Positions 25,738 through 36,372 of a DNA stretch of 64,000 nucleotides are shown here, piece by piece. The position numbers were made by a program, and so were the translations under genes. Positions within the stretch are counted from its first letter, which is position 1. Each line of letters starts with the position of its first letter. Source of the stretch: Peribacillus alkalitolerans (GTDB lineage: Bacteria; Bacillota; Bacilli; Bacillales; DSM-1321); NCBI RefSeq assembly GCF_010882125.1, contig NZ_JAAGVZ010000004.1, positions 124,001-188,000 of the forward strand. The letters are read 5' to 3'. Below the pieces are notes generated by a model that worked only from the letters and a program-made list of their open reading frames with translations, was not told the origin of the DNA and did not search any database.

Positions 25738-26757
25738 TTAATTAAGTGTGAAATGACATGCGGCAAAATGACCATCACTATGTTCCTTAAACTCTGGTTC
25801 AACTTCCTTACACATCGGCTGAGCCATAGGACACCGTGTATGGAATCGACAACCAGAAGGAGGGTTAATTGGGCTAGGTACATCTCCTTCAAGTACAATA
25901 CGATTCTTTTGATCTCTTAATCTAGGATTAACTATAGGGTTCGCTGAAATAAGTGCTAAAGTATAAGGATGCTTTGGATTTTCAAATAGTTCATCTACTT
26001 CAGCTAACTCTACCAATTTACCTAAATACATAACACCAACACGCTTACTAATGTGCCGGACAATGTTCAATCCATGAGACACAAATAAATAAGTAAGGTC
26101 CATTTCTTCTTGAAGCTCTTCTAAAAGATTGACAATTTGTGCTTGTATCGAAACATCTAGTGCTGATACCGCTTCATCTAATACAAGGAATTTAGGATTC
26201 AAAGCTAGTGCTCTGGCAATACCTATTCTTTGCCTTTGACCACCACTAAATTCATGTGGATATCTTCTAATATGATAAGGACTTAATCCAACTGTTTCTA
26301 ATAATTCTTGTACACGTTTCTCTCTTGCAGAAGCATCCTTCATTCCATGAATCTTTAGAACTCTTCCGATAATATCTCCCACACTAAGCCTAGGATTTAG
26401 GGAAGAGTATGGATCTTGGAAAATCAACTGCATATCTTTACGCGTTTGTCGCATTTTTTCATCTGAAAGATCAAAGATATTCTGACCTTCAAATTCTACT
26501 GAACCACTCGAAGCTTCTAGTAAATTAAGCATAACTCGTCCAATGGTAGACTTTCCACAACCACTCTCGCCAACAAGTCCCAGAGTTTCTCCACGATATA
26601 TATCTAAGCTAACCCCATCAACTGCTTTTACATAACCTTGTACCCGACCTAAAAAGCCACCTTTTATAGGAAAATGTTTTGTAACATCTCTGGCACTCAG
26701 AATAACTGAAGACTTCTTTTCTACGTCTTTTTCTTGCTCCAACATAGTATTCAGCAT
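25738..26757 (-). CDS. oppF: Oligopeptide/dipeptide ABC ATPase (OppF-like)
   Basis: ATPase of about 339 aa: Walker [10 protein letters not shown], signature [15 protein letters not shown], Walker [13 protein letters not shown], then the oligopeptide C-terminal extension with [34 protein letters not shown] is typical of OppF/DppF. The start is placed at [11 protein letters not shown], after GGGAGG; the longer TTG start overlaps oppD. Last transporter gene of the operon. Confidence 0.92.
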   Translation of the reverse strand: MLNTMLEQEKDVEKKSSVILSARDVTKHFPIKGGFLGRVQGYVKAVDGVSLDIYRGETLGLVGESGCGKSTIGRVMLNLLEASSGSVEFEGQNIFDLSDEKMRQTRKDMQLIFQDPYSSLNPRLSVGDIIGRVLKIHGMKDASAREKRVQELLETVGLSPYHIRRYPHEFSGGQRQRIGIARALALNPKFLVLDEAVSALDVSIQAQIVNLLEELQEEMDLTYLFVSHGLNIVRHISKRVGVMYLGKLVELAEVDELFENPKHPYTLALISANPIVNPRLRDQKNRIVLEGDVPSPINPPSGCRFHTRCPMAQPMCKEVEPEFKEHSDGHFAACHFTLN

Positions 26758-26762
26758 TTTTC

Positions 26763-27764
26763 TTATGCCTCCCAACGGTTAGTATATTTCCAACAACGTA
26801 CTACTTCTTCTTCTGATATATTGATGACCTCAGGCATTTCTCTATGACAAAGTTCTGTTGCATATTCACAGCGAGGGGCGAATCGACACCCTGGTGGTAG
26901 ATTTAAAGGGTTTGGAACGACCCCTTCTATTGCATATAGCTTACCTTGTTTCTTTTCAGGAGTAGGCATTGAGCGTAATAAACCTTCAGTATACGGATGC
27001 TTTGGATTTTCAAATATAGTAAAAACATCACCTTGTTCTACTATTTGACCCGAATACATTACCACCACTCGGTCTGCCATTTCTGCTACGACTCCTAAAT
27101 CGTGGGTAATGAGCATGATAGATGTATCTAGTTTATTTTTTAGTTCCTTCATTAACTCTAGTATTTGGTTTTGAATCGTTACATCCAATGCAGTCGTAGG
27201 CTCGTCTGCAATTAATAATTCTGGATTACATGCAAGTGCAATGGCGATCATGACACGCTGTCTCATCCCACCACTCAACTCATGTGGGAAGGCGTGAACA
27301 CGACGCTCAGCTTCAGGAATTCCTACTAATTTCAATAATTTAATGGATTGTTCAAGTGCTTCTTGTGCATTCATTCCCTGATGTAGAATTAATGATTCAG
27401 AGATTTGATTACCCACTCGAAATACCGGGTTGAGGGAAGTCATAGGCTCTTGGAAAATCATCGAGATTTTATTTCCTCGAATTTTCCGCATTTCATTATC
27501 CGATTTTTCTAATAGATTCTCTCCATCATAATTGATTTCACCATCCACGATTTTTCCAGGTGGTGAAGGTATTAATCTAATAATAGATAAGGAAGTTTGG
27601 CTTTTTCCACTCCCAGATTCTCCAACAATGGCTAACGTTTCACCTTTTTTAATTTTAAAATCAATTCCGTCTACTGCAGGAACGACACCTTCTTCTGTGA
27701 AGTAATGTGTTTTTAAATTCTTCACATGTAATAATGTTTTTTTCTCCGTTAATGTTTGGTTCAT
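26763..27764 (-). CDS. oppD: Oligopeptide/dipeptide ABC ATPase (OppD-like)
   Basis: Partner ATPase of 333 aa: Walker [11 protein letters not shown], signature [16 protein letters not shown], Walker [17 protein letters not shown], and the C-terminal Cys-containing extension [28 protein letters not shown] is typical of OppD/DppD. It sits 15 bases after oppC with a GGAGG site. Confidence 0.93.
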   Translation of the reverse strand: MNQTLTEKKTLLHVKNLKTHYFTEEGVVPAVDGIDFKIKKGETLAIVGESGSGKSQTSLSIIRLIPSPPGKIVDGEINYDGENLLEKSDNEMRKIRGNKISMIFQEPMTSLNPVFRVGNQISESLILHQGMNAQEALEQSIKLLKLVGIPEAERRVHAFPHELSGGMRQRVMIAIALACNPELLIADEPTTALDVTIQNQILELMKELKNKLDTSIMLITHDLGVVAEMADRVVVMYSGQIVEQGDVFTIFENPKHPYTEGLLRSMPTPEKKQGKLYAIEGVVPNPLNLPPGCRFAPRCEYATELCHREMPEVINISEEEVVRCWKYTNRWEA

Positions 27765-27779
27765 TGGTCGTCCTCCTTC

Positions 27780-28697
27780 CTAGTTTTTATTACGCGGATC
27801 TAATGCATCACGTAGACCATCACCGATAAAGTTCACTGATAATACTGCGATTAAGATAAATAGACCTGGGAAAATGGCAACCCATGGATACATCATCAAT
27901 GTAGGGAGTTCCTGTGCTTGAGTTAGCATATTGCCCCAGCTTGGAGTAGGAGATTGAATCCCTAGACCTAAGAAACTTAAACCTGCTTCTGCTAAAATGT
28001 TTCCAGCGATATCTAATGTAGCAATAACCGTAATAGGAGCTATGGCATTCGGAAGAATATGATAGAAAATAATACTGGGCTTCAATTCTCCTGTAGCTCT
28101 AGCTGCTTCTACGAAATCCCGTTGCTTTAAAGTCAAAATTTCACCACGTACGATACGTGACATGCCTGTCCAACCAACGATACTTAAAACAAATACTGTA
28201 GTCCAAACAGATGGAACCATGATAGAAGCAATAATTAGAAGTAAAAATAATGATGGAATAGACTGAATAGCGTCGACAATACGCATCATAATGTTATCAA
28301 CAATGCCGCCAAAATAACCTGCAACGGCACCGTATGATATTCCAATTAATAATGTAAAAAACATAGCTGCAAGAGCCACGGTTAGAGATACTCTTGTTCC
28401 TTGAATTACACGGCTAAATACATCTCCCCCTAGACCATCTGTTCCAAATGGGTGATCTAGGCTTGGTGGTAAATTCGGTTCCTCCAACACAAATTCTGTT
28501 GGGTCATGCGGAGTAAGTAGAGGAGCAAATATTGCCATTAATATTAATAATGAAAATGTGATAAGCCCAGTGACAGCCAGCTTATTTTTCTTATATCTTT
28601 TCCATATGACCGCTGATCGGGTTTCAATTTTACCCTGTTCCTGCCACTCAGTTGATACCACAGTTTTTTGATTAGTTACTGTATTTGGTAGACTCAT
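27780..28697 (-). CDS. oppC: Oligopeptide-type ABC permease (OppC-like)
   Basis: Membrane subunit of 305 aa with a long N-terminal cytoplasmic region, six spans and the coupling motif EAARATGELKPSIIFYHILPNAIAPI (EAA loop). The N-terminal OppC motif (FAPLLTPHDP, HPFGTDGLGGDVFSRVIQGTRVSL) is present. Confidence 0.93.
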   Translation of the reverse strand: MSLPNTVTNQKTVVSTEWQEQGKIETRSAVIWKRYKKNKLAVTGLITFSLLILMAIFAPLLTPHDPTEFVLEEPNLPPSLDHPFGTDGLGGDVFSRVIQGTRVSLTVALAAMFFTLLIGISYGAVAGYFGGIVDNIMMRIVDAIQSIPSLFLLLIIASIMVPSVWTTVFVLSIVGWTGMSRIVRGEILTLKQRDFVEAARATGELKPSIIFYHILPNAIAPITVIATLDIAGNILAEAGLSFLGLGIQSPTPSWGNMLTQAQELPTLMMYPWVAIFPGLFILIAVLSVNFIGDGLRDALDPRNKN

Positions 28698-28711
28698 CGT
28701 TATTCACCTCT

Positions 28712-29674
28712 CTAATTCTTACTGTATTGAATTCTTGGATCTACAATCGCATATAAAATATCCGCCACTAAATTCCCTAATACTACCATTACACCAGCGA
28801 ACATGGTTGTTCCCATGATAACTTGATAGTCACGCACATAGATGGCATTAATTGCTAAACGCCCCATACCAGGCCAAGCAAAAACTTGTTCAATAAATAA
28901 GGCTCCAGCAAATAGCGAAGGTAGCTGCAATCCCAAGATTGTAATAAGAGGCAGTAAGGCGTTTCTTAAAGCATGTTTATATATAACCTTCTTTTCTGAC
29001 ACACCCTTAGCTCTCGCTGTTCTTACATAATCTTGTTTAATAACTTCTAGCATACTTGAACGCGTAAAGCGTGACTTGGTTGCAATTAGTCCGAAGCATA
29101 AAACGGATGCAGGCAATACTAAATGTTTGATTCGATCCATCAAATCAAATTCATCATAGTTTGACATCATATCACTAGGTGGGAATAAATCGAGTTTTAA
29201 AGAAAACACTAAAATGACCATTAATGCTAAATAAAAAGAAGGAACAGCAATTCCTACGTAAGTAAATGAGGTAAATAAATTATCAAACCATGAATATTTT
29301 TTAACAGCAGAGTATACTCCAATTGGTACAGCAATAATAACTGACAAAAAAATTGCTACACCCATTAAAAGCATAGTTGCTGGAATTCTCTCTAGAATTT
29401 TCTCCATAACTGGACGTCCATCTTCAAATGAATAACCTAAATTTCCATCTAGCACCAATAATTTTAACCAACTAAAATATTGGATATATAATGGTTTATC
29501 TAATCCTAGCTTTGATTCAATAGCCGTTGTATCAACTGCTTCTGCTCCTTCACTGCTTCGATACATATCTAGAGGATCTCCAGGAGCGATTGTAATTAAT
29601 ATAAATGAAATAATTGAAATGATAATTAAAAGAGGAATCGCTTGAATACTACGTCTTAATATATACTTCCACAC
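28712..29674 (-). CDS. oppB: Oligopeptide-type ABC permease (OppB-like)
   Basis: Membrane subunit of 320 aa with six spans. Characteristic motifs are the N-terminal RRSIQAIPLLIIISIISF, PGDPLD, and the EAA loop TARAKGVSEKKVIYKHALRNALLP, ending FADILYAIVDPRI-like. Separated from the binding-protein gene by 170 bases that contain a strong hairpin. Confidence 0.93.
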   Translation of the reverse strand: MWKYILRRSIQAIPLLIIISIISFILITIAPGDPLDMYRSSEGAEAVDTTAIESKLGLDKPLYIQYFSWLKLLVLDGNLGYSFEDGRPVMEKILERIPATMLLMGVAIFLSVIIAVPIGVYSAVKKYSWFDNLFTSFTYVGIAVPSFYLALMVILVFSLKLDLFPPSDMMSNYDEFDLMDRIKHLVLPASVLCFGLIATKSRFTRSSMLEVIKQDYVRTARAKGVSEKKVIYKHALRNALLPLITILGLQLPSLFAGALFIEQVFAWPGMGRLAINAIYVRDYQVIMGTTMFAGVMVVLGNLVADILYAIVDPRIQYSKN

Positions 29675-29733
29675 TTTAATTTCCCCCGCTTTCTAATTCG
29701 TAAATTTTCTCTATCTATCTCTTTCAGAATAAT

Positions 29734-29764
29734 AGCCGTAGAGACCTGACGGTCCACTACGGCT
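29734..29764 (-). promoter_or_regulatory. Intercistronic hairpin between the Opp binding protein and oppB
   Basis: Stem AGCCGTAG..GACC / GGTC..TACGGCT with a 4-base loop and no U-run after it on the minus strand. Same placement as the hairpin in the Liv operon. Confidence 0.6.
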
Positions 29765-29844
29765 ACTACAATGTCTGGTCAATTTATGTTATTTTCTTGA
29801 TGTTAATTTGAGCTATGATATCGACATTAGAATCTTTCTTTCTA

Positions 29845-31455
29845 TTATTTTCTCTTTTTAGCGTCAGCCCAGTACCAGTCAATAACGTTGTACCAACGCG
29901 TATATAGTGAGAATTCAACTCCAGCTAAGTCTTTATCCATTCCTGCAAAGCCTTTAGGATGATGTGTCCATAAGCTGTATGCATTATCGTTTAGGATTTT
30001 GTGAAGCTCTTGGTATAGTGCATTACGTTTAGAAGCACTTGGTTCTTTACGGAACTGCTCCATAATTTGGTCTACACGTTTGTCTTTAATACGTTGGTTG
30101 TTGTTAGCAGGAATTTGACTAGAATGCCATAATCCATATTTGTCTGGGTTAGTTCCTAGTGACCATGCCATGATGTAAGCATCGATTTCACCAGAATCAA
30201 TTTTTTCTAGCTCGATAGAGAAATCCCAAGAACGTGGTACAACTTTAACACCAATTTTTTTCCAGTCCTGTTGAGCAATTTTAGCAATTGCTTCACGTAC
30301 TTTATTACCATTGTTGTAAGCTAATTCAATTTCAAAGATTTTACCGTTTTTCTCACGGTATCCGCTCTTGCCCATCTTCCAACCAGCATCATCTAATAAG
30401 TCATTTGCTTTTTTCACGTCGTAAGCATATGGCTTAACATTTTTATTATAAGGTGCTTCTAATGGATGGATTGGACCACTAGCTAGAACCGCATTCTTTA
30501 ACATAACACTGTCTACGATTGATTTACGATTTAATCCGTATTGTAAAGCTTGACGTACTCTCTTATCAGAGAATCTTGGATCTTCAGTATTTAATCCAAT
30601 ATAATCGTAGCGACCGGAGTCATACTTCTTAACTTTTAAGCTCTTATTTTTAGAAACTTGTGAAACCATTTTTGGATCAACAGACTCGATGAAGTCTACT
30701 TGATTTTTTAATAGGTTAACAACTTCCACGTTAGCATCTGGTAGAATTTTCATAGTGATTGTATCTAGGTATGGACGACCATCCCAGTAGTTTTTGTTTG
30801 CAGTAACAACAATACGTTGAGCAGTTTTCCACTCTTTGAAAACGAATGGCCCTGATCCTACAGGCTTACGGTGGAAACTAGAATCATTAAAACTCTTAAC
30901 TCCGTTAGGGAATTTATGCTTCGGAATGATAGGAGCTCCTACTGCATACAAGAAAAGTGGTGATGGATCTTTTAAATCAAAAACAACTGTATAGTTGTCT
31001 TTTGCAGTAACTTTGTCAATCATTGAAAATGAACCTTTGTAAGGATTGATTGAATCTTTATGAAGGTACATATCAAAAGAGAATTTTACGTCATGTGCTG
31101 TTAATGGCTTACCATCATGCCATTTAACATCTTTACGCATGTTGAATGTATATCGTTTTGTGTTATTTTCAACTTTCCAGCTTGTTGCAACGCTTGGAAT
31201 GATTTGATTTTTCTTATCTGTAGAAACTAGACCATCGAATAAGAATCCAATAATACGGTTAGATACCGCATCACTTACCGTGTATGGAGTTAATCGTGTA
31301 GCATCAGCGAATGAACTGAATACTAAATCTCCTCCTACCTTTTTAGGATCATAACCTTTACGGAAATTCGCTGCGTTCCCCTGTGGAGCAAAAGTAGCGA
31401 ACATCATTACAAAGGCAATAGCAGTTAGTAATAATACTTTAAACTTTTTAACCAA
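29845..31455 (-). CDS. Opp-type substrate-binding protein without a lipobox
   Basis: SBP_bac_5 family protein of 536 aa. The signal peptide (MVKKFKVLLLTAIAFVMMFATFAPQGNAA) has an AXA-like signal peptidase I site and no cysteine, so it is not lipidated, which is unusual for a Gram-positive binding protein. The domain shows YTFNMRKDVKWHDGKPLTAHDVKFSFD and VRQALQYGLNRKSIVD, standard for peptide, nickel or sugar-derivative binders. Start is TTG with AGGGGGA 7 bases upstream. It follows the SLH-protein gene by only 18 bases; the SLH protein may hold it at the cell surface. Confidence 0.88.
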   Translation of the reverse strand: MVKKFKVLLLTAIAFVMMFATFAPQGNAANFRKGYDPKKVGGDLVFSSFADATRLTPYTVSDAVSNRIIGFLFDGLVSTDKKNQIIPSVATSWKVENNTKRYTFNMRKDVKWHDGKPLTAHDVKFSFDMYLHKDSINPYKGSFSMIDKVTAKDNYTVVFDLKDPSPLFLYAVGAPIIPKHKFPNGVKSFNDSSFHRKPVGSGPFVFKEWKTAQRIVVTANKNYWDGRPYLDTITMKILPDANVEVVNLLKNQVDFIESVDPKMVSQVSKNKSLKVKKYDSGRYDYIGLNTEDPRFSDKRVRQALQYGLNRKSIVDSVMLKNAVLASGPIHPLEAPYNKNVKPYAYDVKKANDLLDDAGWKMGKSGYREKNGKIFEIELAYNNGNKVREAIAKIAQQDWKKIGVKVVPRSWDFSIELEKIDSGEIDAYIMAWSLGTNPDKYGLWHSSQIPANNNQRIKDKRVDQIMEQFRKEPSASKRNALYQELHKILNDNAYSLWTHHPKGFAGMDKDLAGVEFSLYTRWYNVIDWYWADAKKRK

Positions 31456-31473
31456 TTTTTGTTCCCCCTTAGA

Positions 31474-32706
31474 TTATTTTTTAGGTGCTGAAGTAGCTGT
31501 AATAACAGTTACATTACCAAACTTATCTGCTTCAATTGTTGCTGAGATTGTTTCACCTGCAGTTTGTTTAGCAGTTACATCAGCTAATGTTGCATCTTTT
31601 CCATTTAGAGTTACTTTTACTTCTTCGCTAATGTTAAACGTTTCACTGATTGTTGCAGATAACGTAAGTGTTAAAGCATTACCATTTACAGAGATAGCTT
31701 TATTTTCCGCCTTAGCAATATACGGATATAACGCCGTTACTTCATCAATATTTGTGAAGAATACTTGACCTGAGAATTGAGCTCCAGCTTTTTGATATTC
31801 ATCAATTAATTTGATTCCAAATTCTTTTCCTGGATTGTTTGGTAGAGTTTGAACGAATGCGTCAAGATTCACTTCCTTCGTTAAAGTACCAATTGTCCAT
31901 TTAGCACTTCCATATTTAATAGTTGACTCTTCAGCATCAAGTAGTTCTCCGCCGTAGTATGCAACTGTGCCTTTCTTGTTTAGGATGACAGTAGCTGGAC
32001 TTCCAACTTGTAAATCATCGATAGTAGCTCCTTGTCCACTAACTAAAACAGACACATTGCTTGCAAACGTATACGATGAACCATCCGTTAACGTGAATCC
32101 TTTTGCATGTACTGATGCAACGATACCTGTTTCCGTTGTAAATAATCCCTTTTGAGTTATATATTTGTCAAAAGCAACAGCTGCAGCTTCTTTAGTTACT
32201 ACTTCATCTAAGTCAACATCAATATCCAATACTTCTTTACGGTTTAAGTAGAATAGATAGTCAACAGGTCGGTTTGTCCAAGATTTCTTTAATCCCAAAC
32301 CTTGGGCCAACACCTTACTCAATTCCGCATAGGTTACACCTTTATTTGGCTTAATGGCTCCTTTATCAACTGAAAGATAACCGTTGTTAACCAAACGTAA
32401 TGTATTGTTATAGTCTTTGTGCTTTTGTGATAAATCTGAAAAAGTAACCTTTTTACTTCCTGTGCTTAAACCCATGATACTGTTAACCATTAGAACAAAT
32501 TCTGATCTTGTTAATCCTGCATCAGGATTAAACGTATCGCCAGTATTTTTCATAATCCCCAATGAAACAAGTTTGTTGATAGATGACTCACTGCTTAAGC
32601 CAGACGTATCAACAAATTCGACTGCAAAAGCTTGGGTTGCACCCACAGTGCCTAAGGCTAGAGAGCAAGATAAAGCTCCTGCTACAAGAAACTTTCGAAA
32701 ATTCAT
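31474..32706 (-). CDS. S-layer-homology (SLH) domain surface protein
   Basis: Exported protein of 410 aa: signal peptide ending near TQAFA, then three SLH repeats at about residues 30-190. Repeat 1 (SSINKLVSLGIMKNTGDTFNPDAGLTRSEFV) is clear, repeats 2 and 3 are weaker. The C-terminal half is beta-rich, without known enzyme motifs. SLH domains bind pyruvylated wall polymers. It is the first gene of the SLH-SBP-Opp operon, which suggests that it is a wall-anchored partner of the importer. Confidence 0.85.
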   Translation of the reverse strand: MNFRKFLVAGALSCSLALGTVGATQAFAVEFVDTSGLSSESSINKLVSLGIMKNTGDTFNPDAGLTRSEFVLMVNSIMGLSTGSKKVTFSDLSQKHKDYNNTLRLVNNGYLSVDKGAIKPNKGVTYAELSKVLAQGLGLKKSWTNRPVDYLFYLNRKEVLDIDVDLDEVVTKEAAAVAFDKYITQKGLFTTETGIVASVHAKGFTLTDGSSYTFASNVSVLVSGQGATIDDLQVGSPATVILNKKGTVAYYGGELLDAEESTIKYGSAKWTIGTLTKEVNLDAFVQTLPNNPGKEFGIKLIDEYQKAGAQFSGQVFFTNIDEVTALYPYIAKAENKAISVNGNALTLTLSATISETFNISEEVKVTLNGKDATLADVTAKQTAGETISATIEADKFGNVTVITATSAPKK

Positions 32707-33120
32707 TTTGTTGTTTCCCCTCTCTTGAATAACTTCGTTTTCTAAAGACTGATGTTTTTATATTATTTTTTTGTATGTATCTGCTCTGCCCCCCTAAAAA
32801 TTAACTTTCATCCGAAAGTTTTTAGAAAAGAAAAAACTTTCGAAATGTTTAAATTACATATTCTCATTCCTATGTTTTTACACCTTCCGTCGATTCTTGC
32901 GAAATGGTAACAAATTGTTTAAAAAAGATTCAATTTTCAAATAAGTGCAAATATTTTGTTAGAAATTTACTATTTCTTCATGGATTTCGAGTTTTAACCT
33001 GGTAATTTGTATCTAAAATCGACAAAAATCCACACACTCCTTTTTTACTATGAAAAATTTTTTCAATAAAAAAACGACACAAAATTCGTCTATTTTTGAC
33101 GAATATTGTGTCGTTTCTTA
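32707..33120 (-). promoter_or_regulatory. 414-base upstream region of the SLH-Opp operon
   Basis: No gene seen. AT-rich. Contains a small hairpin AACTTTC / GAAAGTT at 32803-32820 and a further AAACTTTCG nearby, which could serve as operator or leader structure. The terminator of the regulator gene lies at its right end. Confidence 0.4.
33067..33116 (-). terminator. Terminator of the BTAD regulator gene
   Basis: Stem AAACGACACAAAATTCGTC / GACGAATATTGTGTCGTTT (one mismatch) followed by T-rich sequence on the minus strand. Confidence 0.85.
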
Positions 33121-36100
33121 CTAATCTCTAAAAGCTCCTATTTCCACAGCTTCCATTATCATTTTATACATTTCTTTCGTTGCATCTAAAGGTTCTACTC
33201 CCATTTCTTCCTGTAAGGTGTCACAGCATTTCTGGTACCATTTCAAACTTTGTGGTCGATTGTTTTTTAAATAATAACTATACATGAGGAGTCGATAAGC
33301 TTCTTCCCACGTTCGGTCTTTTTCTAGTATTTTTTCACACCAGTATATGGCGCTATTCATATCCTTCGTCGCAATGGAGGCTTGAGCCATTTTTTCTGCA
33401 CCGCGTAAAAAGATCACTAGTAGTCTCTCTCTTTCGTTAATGCACCAATCTTCAAATCTTCTTTCTGGAAGATAGTCACCCTCATAAAGGCGCAGTCCTT
33501 TTTCTAAATAAGCCTTTGACTGAGATGGCTTTTTTTCCTCAAGGCCTGCCGTAACCCATTCCTCAAAATTTTTCGTATCAAGGATATAGCCGGCATTTGG
33601 ATTTAGTCCATAGCCACTTCCAAAACGTTTGATAAAAAAGGGTTGTGTTCTAGCTTTTCGGTTAGGCTCAAGTGCATTATTCAAAGCGTTCAAGGCTACC
33701 TTAAAGTCACGGTCTGCTGATTTTTCTTCTTGATTTGCCCATAGTAAATCCATGATTTGTTGTTTTTGGAATAATTCCTTTTTATAAGTGATAAATAGCT
33801 CAAAAAGCTCCCGTGCCTTCCCTCGCTGCCAATCCTTTTCTTTCACTTCCCTATTACCTAAAAACACTTTAAAAGTGCTCAGAGTTTGGATTCTCAACGT
33901 AAAGCCAGGATGAAGCTCCACATCGGATTGACCAAGCTCCATAAGCAATCTTGAGATAAAAGGTTCTTGAATGCGCCTCTTCTGGGCTTCTAAAAGTAAA
34001 GGGATCAATTGTTGAATATCAACCGGTCCAAATATGGTCCTAGATTTAAAAATAAAATCATATTGACCAAACTGTACACGCTGTAAAAGCTTTAAACATT
34101 CTTTTTCAAACGTATCCCAATCCGATTGGACGTACGCACAGTAAGATTTCCAAAGACTAGTAACGGTCAATCCATATAAGTCTTCACATTCAGAAAAAAG
34201 GTTTTCTGTTTCATCTAAGTAACCTAGGGCTTCTTCCAGACGATCGCTATGGATGGCAGCTACGGAAATACCGAGCTTTATATAAGAGGATAACCACATG
34301 TCATGAACCCGTTCTGTTTCATATAGAGCAAGCTTTCCGTATTCCCACGCTTTTTCAAAGTCTTCATTTCCAGCATAGTAGATACATAACCCCATGTAAG
34401 GTTCTGCTTTCCCTCTTGCATTATGTAGGTCATCCATGATTTGCAAGGAAGTTTCATAGCATTGGATAGCCAATTGAGATTGATAGGAAGTAGCCATTTG
34501 AACGGCATGACCCATTCGAATCCATCCACATGCTTCTATATAAGGAGATTTCAATTGAATACCTTGCTGAATGGCTTCCTGTGCATATCTCTTACTCTCC
34601 TCTCCTTTCCCTATAAAGGCAGAAATAAGAGAAAGTAGCAAATCTGTTTCTCGATGGTATTGCGGTATATGATTCTCTTCTAAAAAAGGATTCTCTTTTT
34701 TTCGATCAAGTAAAATAGACTTTGCTTCCTTTAACCTGCCTGTACGTAAATGAAGCCTAGCCAATAAGTTTCCATCATCCAAGATTAGATCAAGATTCCT
34801 ACCTCTTTCCAACCATTTTTCCGCTTTACTTGCCTTACCACTATTGATTAAATTTTCTGCCATAAGAAGATACAAACTAGCTTTATCATCATTGGAGAAC
34901 CCATCATTATTTTCACGACTCTCTATTGCTAGTTGTAAATAACGCTCTGCCATTCCAGGTTGAATGGTATCCAAGAAAATCTTTGCCATTCCTTCATATG
35001 CAAGGCTTGCAGTCTTCCAATCTTCATTTTTCTGGCTATGATGAATGGCAAGTTCATAGCACAATTCAGCTTGTTCGAATTTGGATTGTAGTCTTTGTAC
35101 TTCAGCCTCGAAAAACCAAAGCAAGTAAAACGTATCCTTGGCTGAATGGTCAATCGCTTTAATCCTGTCGTACAATGTCTGAAGCTTGCCTTCCTTTAAC
35201 AATTGGAATCCATAGTCTTGGAGAATTTCAGCTACAGCAGTCCAACGCCCGCTCTTTTCAAGATGATATAAACTAGCCTCTTTCATTCCCTTTCTCTCGA
35301 AATATCTTGCAGCACGATCATTTAACTGACGGTATTCCTGAGGCTGAGTATCTATAAATCGCTTCTCCAGCAATTCCTTAAACAAGGCATGGTAACGGTA
35401 AAGTCCCTCACCAATCGACTGAATATAAATATTCTTATCTGAAAGCCCTTCCAAAATAGAGTCTGCTCCATCTAAGTCTAAAATGTAGCTACACGAATCT
35501 ATCGAAATCTCTTCTAAAATGCTGGTTTGCTCTAAAAATTTCTGCACCATAGGAGATTGCTTCAACAACACTTCTAAAGCTATATATTGAAATAAATCTT
35601 CAAGAGACCGAGTACGGTTCTGTATAATCTTTGATACATTTTTCTCGACTTGGAGCTGCTGCCCTATAAACCCGAGGGCGATTACCCATCCTTCTGTCAG
35701 TTTACAAACTGCTTCGATTTCTTCTTCCGATAAAGAAACTTCGTATGTATCCAATAATAATAGCTCTACTTCATCTTTCAATAAGGTCAAATCAAATTGG
35801 TTGACCTCCAATAATTGCCCCCTTACTTTTAAGCGTGTAAGGCCTCTCCACCTTGGTCTGCTTCTGCTGGAAATGATAAGGTGAAAATTAGGAGGGCAAT
35901 GCTCCAATATGTTTTCCATGAACTCCTCTATAACAACTGATTTCTCAACATGATGGAAGTCGTCCAATACAAGCGTAACTTCCTCTTCCATGGAAAGCAT
36001 TTCGTTAATAAAAAGCGTTCCCAGCATCCGGACCTCTTCTTCGCGGAAGAATTGACTCCCTTTTGATATTTCATCGAGCAGTACATGTCCAAATTGTGGA

Positions 36101-36372
36101 TGCTTTGTTTGAATGCTATGTATGACATATACAAAAAAAGGCAAGAAATCATCATCCCGTGAAGATATACTGTACCAGCATGCCTCGCTTTTCACATCAT
36201 GAATATAAAGGGATAATGCAGTACTCTTTCCGTAGCCTGCACCCGAGTAAATTAACGTAACTGGATACTCCTCTATTTTTTGGAACTTCTTAAACAATTT
36301 TGCCCTGCGTAGCATTGAATCCTTTATACCTGGAGGAAGTAATTTCGTTTTAATAATACCGAATGGGTTCAT
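33121..36372 (-). CDS. Large MalT-like STAND ATPase regulator with C-terminal BTAD domain
   Basis: Protein of about 1083 aa. The N-terminal NTPase has Walker A SGAGYGKST and Walker B TLVLDDFHH, as in MalT/LuxR-family STAND activators. A long helical region of TPR-like repeats follows (about 370-800), then an OmpR-like winged helix (STFKVFLGNREVKEKDWQRGKARELFELFI) and a bacterial transcriptional activator domain (YEGDYLPERRFEDWCINERERLL). The second of two tandem ATGs is preferred, 6 bases after GGGGG. It directly precedes the SLH-Opp operon on the same strand and is its likely activator; the signal is unknown. Confidence 0.87.
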   Translation of the reverse strand: MNPFGIIKTKLLPPGIKDSMLRRAKLFKKFQKIEEYPVTLIYSGAGYGKSTALSLYIHDVKSEACWYSISSRDDDFLPFFVYVIHSIQTKHPQFGHVLLDEISKGSQFFREEEVRMLGTLFINEMLSMEEEVTLVLDDFHHVEKSVVIEEFMENILEHCPPNFHLIISSRSRPRWRGLTRLKVRGQLLEVNQFDLTLLKDEVELLLLDTYEVSLSEEEIEAVCKLTEGWVIALGFIGQQLQVEKNVSKIIQNRTRSLEDLFQYIALEVLLKQSPMVQKFLEQTSILEEISIDSCSYILDLDGADSILEGLSDKNIYIQSIGEGLYRYHALFKELLEKRFIDTQPQEYRQLNDRAARYFERKGMKEASLYHLEKSGRWTAVAEILQDYGFQLLKEGKLQTLYDRIKAIDHSAKDTFYLLWFFEAEVQRLQSKFEQAELCYELAIHHSQKNEDWKTASLAYEGMAKIFLDTIQPGMAERYLQLAIESRENNDGFSNDDKASLYLLMAENLINSGKASKAEKWLERGRNLDLILDDGNLLARLHLRTGRLKEAKSILLDRKKENPFLEENHIPQYHRETDLLLSLISAFIGKGEESKRYAQEAIQQGIQLKSPYIEACGWIRMGHAVQMATSYQSQLAIQCYETSLQIMDDLHNARGKAEPYMGLCIYYAGNEDFEKAWEYGKLALYETERVHDMWLSSYIKLGISVAAIHSDRLEEALGYLDETENLFSECEDLYGLTVTSLWKSYCAYVQSDWDTFEKECLKLLQRVQFGQYDFIFKSRTIFGPVDIQQLIPLLLEAQKRRIQEPFISRLLMELGQSDVELHPGFTLRIQTLSTFKVFLGNREVKEKDWQRGKARELFELFITYKKELFQKQQIMDLLWANQEEKSADRDFKVALNALNNALEPNRKARTQPFFIKRFGSGYGLNPNAGYILDTKNFEEWVTAGLEEKKPSQSKAYLEKGLRLYEGDYLPERRFEDWCINERERLLVIFLRGAEKMAQASIATKDMNSAIYWCEKILEKDRTWEEAYRLLMYSYYLKNNRPQSLKWYQKCCDTLQEEMGVEPLDATKEMYKMIMEAVEIGAFRD

